From: Bacillota bacterium
GTDB lineage: Bacteria; Bacillota; Clostridia; Peptostreptococcales; Anaerovoracaceae
DNA: 11,210 nucleotides
Reading direction: 5' to 3'
Assembly (NCBI GenBank): GCA_023394035.1
Contig: JAEXBK010000132.1
Location: forward strand, 1 to 11,210
Shown here: in pieces, positions 10,446-11,210 of the stretch
How positions within the stretch are numbered: position 1 is the stretch's first letter
Layout of the letters: each line of letters starts with the position of its first letter
The notes under the pieces: generated by a model
Told to the model about the DNA's origin: nothing
The model's database searches: none
Seen by the model: the letters and a program-made list of their open reading frames with translations, nothing else
Program-made: the position numbers and the translations under genes

Positions 10446-11210
10446 TCATGCCGAACAGCTGTCGCAATCCTCAGGGTCAAGTGCTTTTGAGCGCACATAG
10501 TAAACCGTCTTTACTCCGCTTTCCCATGCGAGGATATATAGATTAAGCAGCTGACTCATTCTGTATTCGTTCGTTATCCAGAAATTAAAGCTCTGTGCCT
10601 GATCGATATGTCTCTGTCTTATTCCTGCAGCCTTGACGCTCCATGTCTGGTCGATGTAGTGAGCCTGCTTGTAGTACCAATATGTTTCCATAGACAGTTC
10701 AGGTGCAACTCTCGGCAGGATGGCTCCCTTCTTTTCTTCGAGATAGTATCTGTTCATTACAGGATCGAGTCCTGCTGTCGTACCTATCAAAACCGACGTC
10801 GAGCTTGTCGGAGCGGTTGCCATTATCCATGCATTTCTAACCCCGTGCTCTTTGACAGATGCCTTCAGTTTATTCCAGCGATCAGAGTCATAAGCTCTTC
10901 TTTCGAAGTATTCTCCGCTTTCCCACTCGCTGCCCTTGAAGAAGTCGTATGTACCGCGCTCGGCAGCAAGCTCGCAGCTCGCCTTGACTGCAGCATAGCC
11001 TATATCTTCAAATACTCTGTCTGCAAATTCGAGATGAGCATCCGATTCCCAGTTTATCTTGTGCTTTGCAAGCATATGATGATACCCTGAAACGCCAAGT
11101 CCTATTGCTCTGTATTTTCTGTTTGTTATTTCGGCTTCAGGCACAGGATAGAAGTTAAGGTCTATAACATTATCAAGTGCTCTTACGACACATGAGGTTA
11201 TCTCTTCGAG
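10446..11210 (-). CDS. nrdA: Class Ia ribonucleoside-diphosphate reductase, alpha subunit, C-terminal part
   Basis: The minus strand is open for 254 codons from the window edge to a TGA at 10446. It covers the C-terminal third of the catalytic subunit that reduces ribonucleoside diphosphates. Recognisable stretches are DNVIDLNFYPVPEA and YRAIGLGVSGYHHML, then ATAPTSSTSVLIGTTAGLDP (active-site loop region), and KTVYYVRS. The paired tyrosines in KTVYYVRS match the radical-transfer pair of E. coli NrdA (Y730-Y731). The protein ends PEDCDSCSA, a mobile tail whose two cysteines (C-x-x-C) would re-reduce the active site, similar in role to the C-terminal Cys pair of E. coli NrdA. The start, the allosteric ATP-cone region if present, and the promoter are off the window. 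Confidence 0.96.
   Translation of the reverse strand, partial: LEEITSCVVRALDNVIDLNFYPVPEAEITNRKYRAIGLGVSGYHHMLAKHKINWESDAHLEFADRVFEDIGYAAVKASCELAAERGTYDFFKGSEWESGEYFERRAYDSDRWNKLKASVKEHGVRNAWIMATAPTSSTSVLIGTTAGLDPVMNRYYLEEKKGAILPRVAPELSMETYWYYKQAHYIDQTWSVKAAGIRQRHIDQAQSFNFWITNEYRMSQLLNLYILAWESGVKTVYYVRSKALDPEDCDSCSA

Noticed and set aside
10608..11090. Long plus-strand frame opposite nrdA.
   Set aside because: It is antisense to clearly recognisable NrdA sequence, with no ribosome site and no family resemblance. The same applies to the other plus-strand frames opposite fprA, the fusion gene, nrdB and rubrerythrin.
1..11210. tRNA, rRNA, riboswitch or transposase-bearing insertion sequence.
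   Set aside because: No cloverleaf, rRNA-like stretch, recognisable aptamer core or transposase frame with terminal inverted repeats was seen on either strand. Reading by eye could miss a diverged small RNA.

Overview
The window looks like a chromosomal segment of an anaerobic, low-to-mid G+C Firmicute of the class Clostridia. The evidence is the strong GGAGG ribosome binding sites, the sigma-A-like promoters, and the gene set: rubrerythrin, flavodiiron protein, rubredoxin domains, a butyryl-CoA-dehydrogenase-type enzyme, and DUF4256, DUF4298 and DUF1905 proteins. Family and species cannot be fixed from the sequence. All genes but one lie on the minus strand. The exception is a Crp/Fnr-family regulator at 7313-7990.

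Right to left along the minus strand, the window opens with the 3' part of nrdA followed by nrdB (aerobic-type class Ia ribonucleotide reductase). Next come two small conserved genes of unknown function (DUF1905 and DUF4298), then a chimeric scar (8592-8721) in which a copy of the nrdB 3' end is joined to a copy of the Crp/Fnr gene 3' end. Then come an intact terminator, a DUF4256 gene, and the intact Crp/Fnr gene, which converges on DUF4256 and overlaps it at the stop codons.

Divergent from the regulator is a two-gene operon. Its first gene encodes a three-part fusion of acyl-CoA dehydrogenase, the FAD-binding half of ETF-alpha, and rubredoxin. It is coupled by a TAATG overlap to fprA, a flavodiiron oxygen/NO reductase. 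Further left are a gene remnant, a bcp peroxiredoxin, an EamA-type transporter with a 16-histidine tail, a pirin, a rubrerythrin with a clear promoter and operator-like palindrome, and the start of a CobD-like PLP enzyme.

The main theme of 485-7990 is oxygen and peroxide defence. The fusion protein and FprA read as a self-contained electron chain: acyl-CoA to FAD, to ETF-type FAD, to the rubredoxin iron, to the FprA FMN/diiron site, to O2 or NO. A 16-bp palindrome between this operon and the regulator gene sits where a Crp/Fnr protein could activate the operon and repress itself. The second theme is genome plasticity: the interval between the Crp/Fnr gene and nrdB appears to hold two alternative cargo sets stacked in tandem, with the recombination joint still legible.
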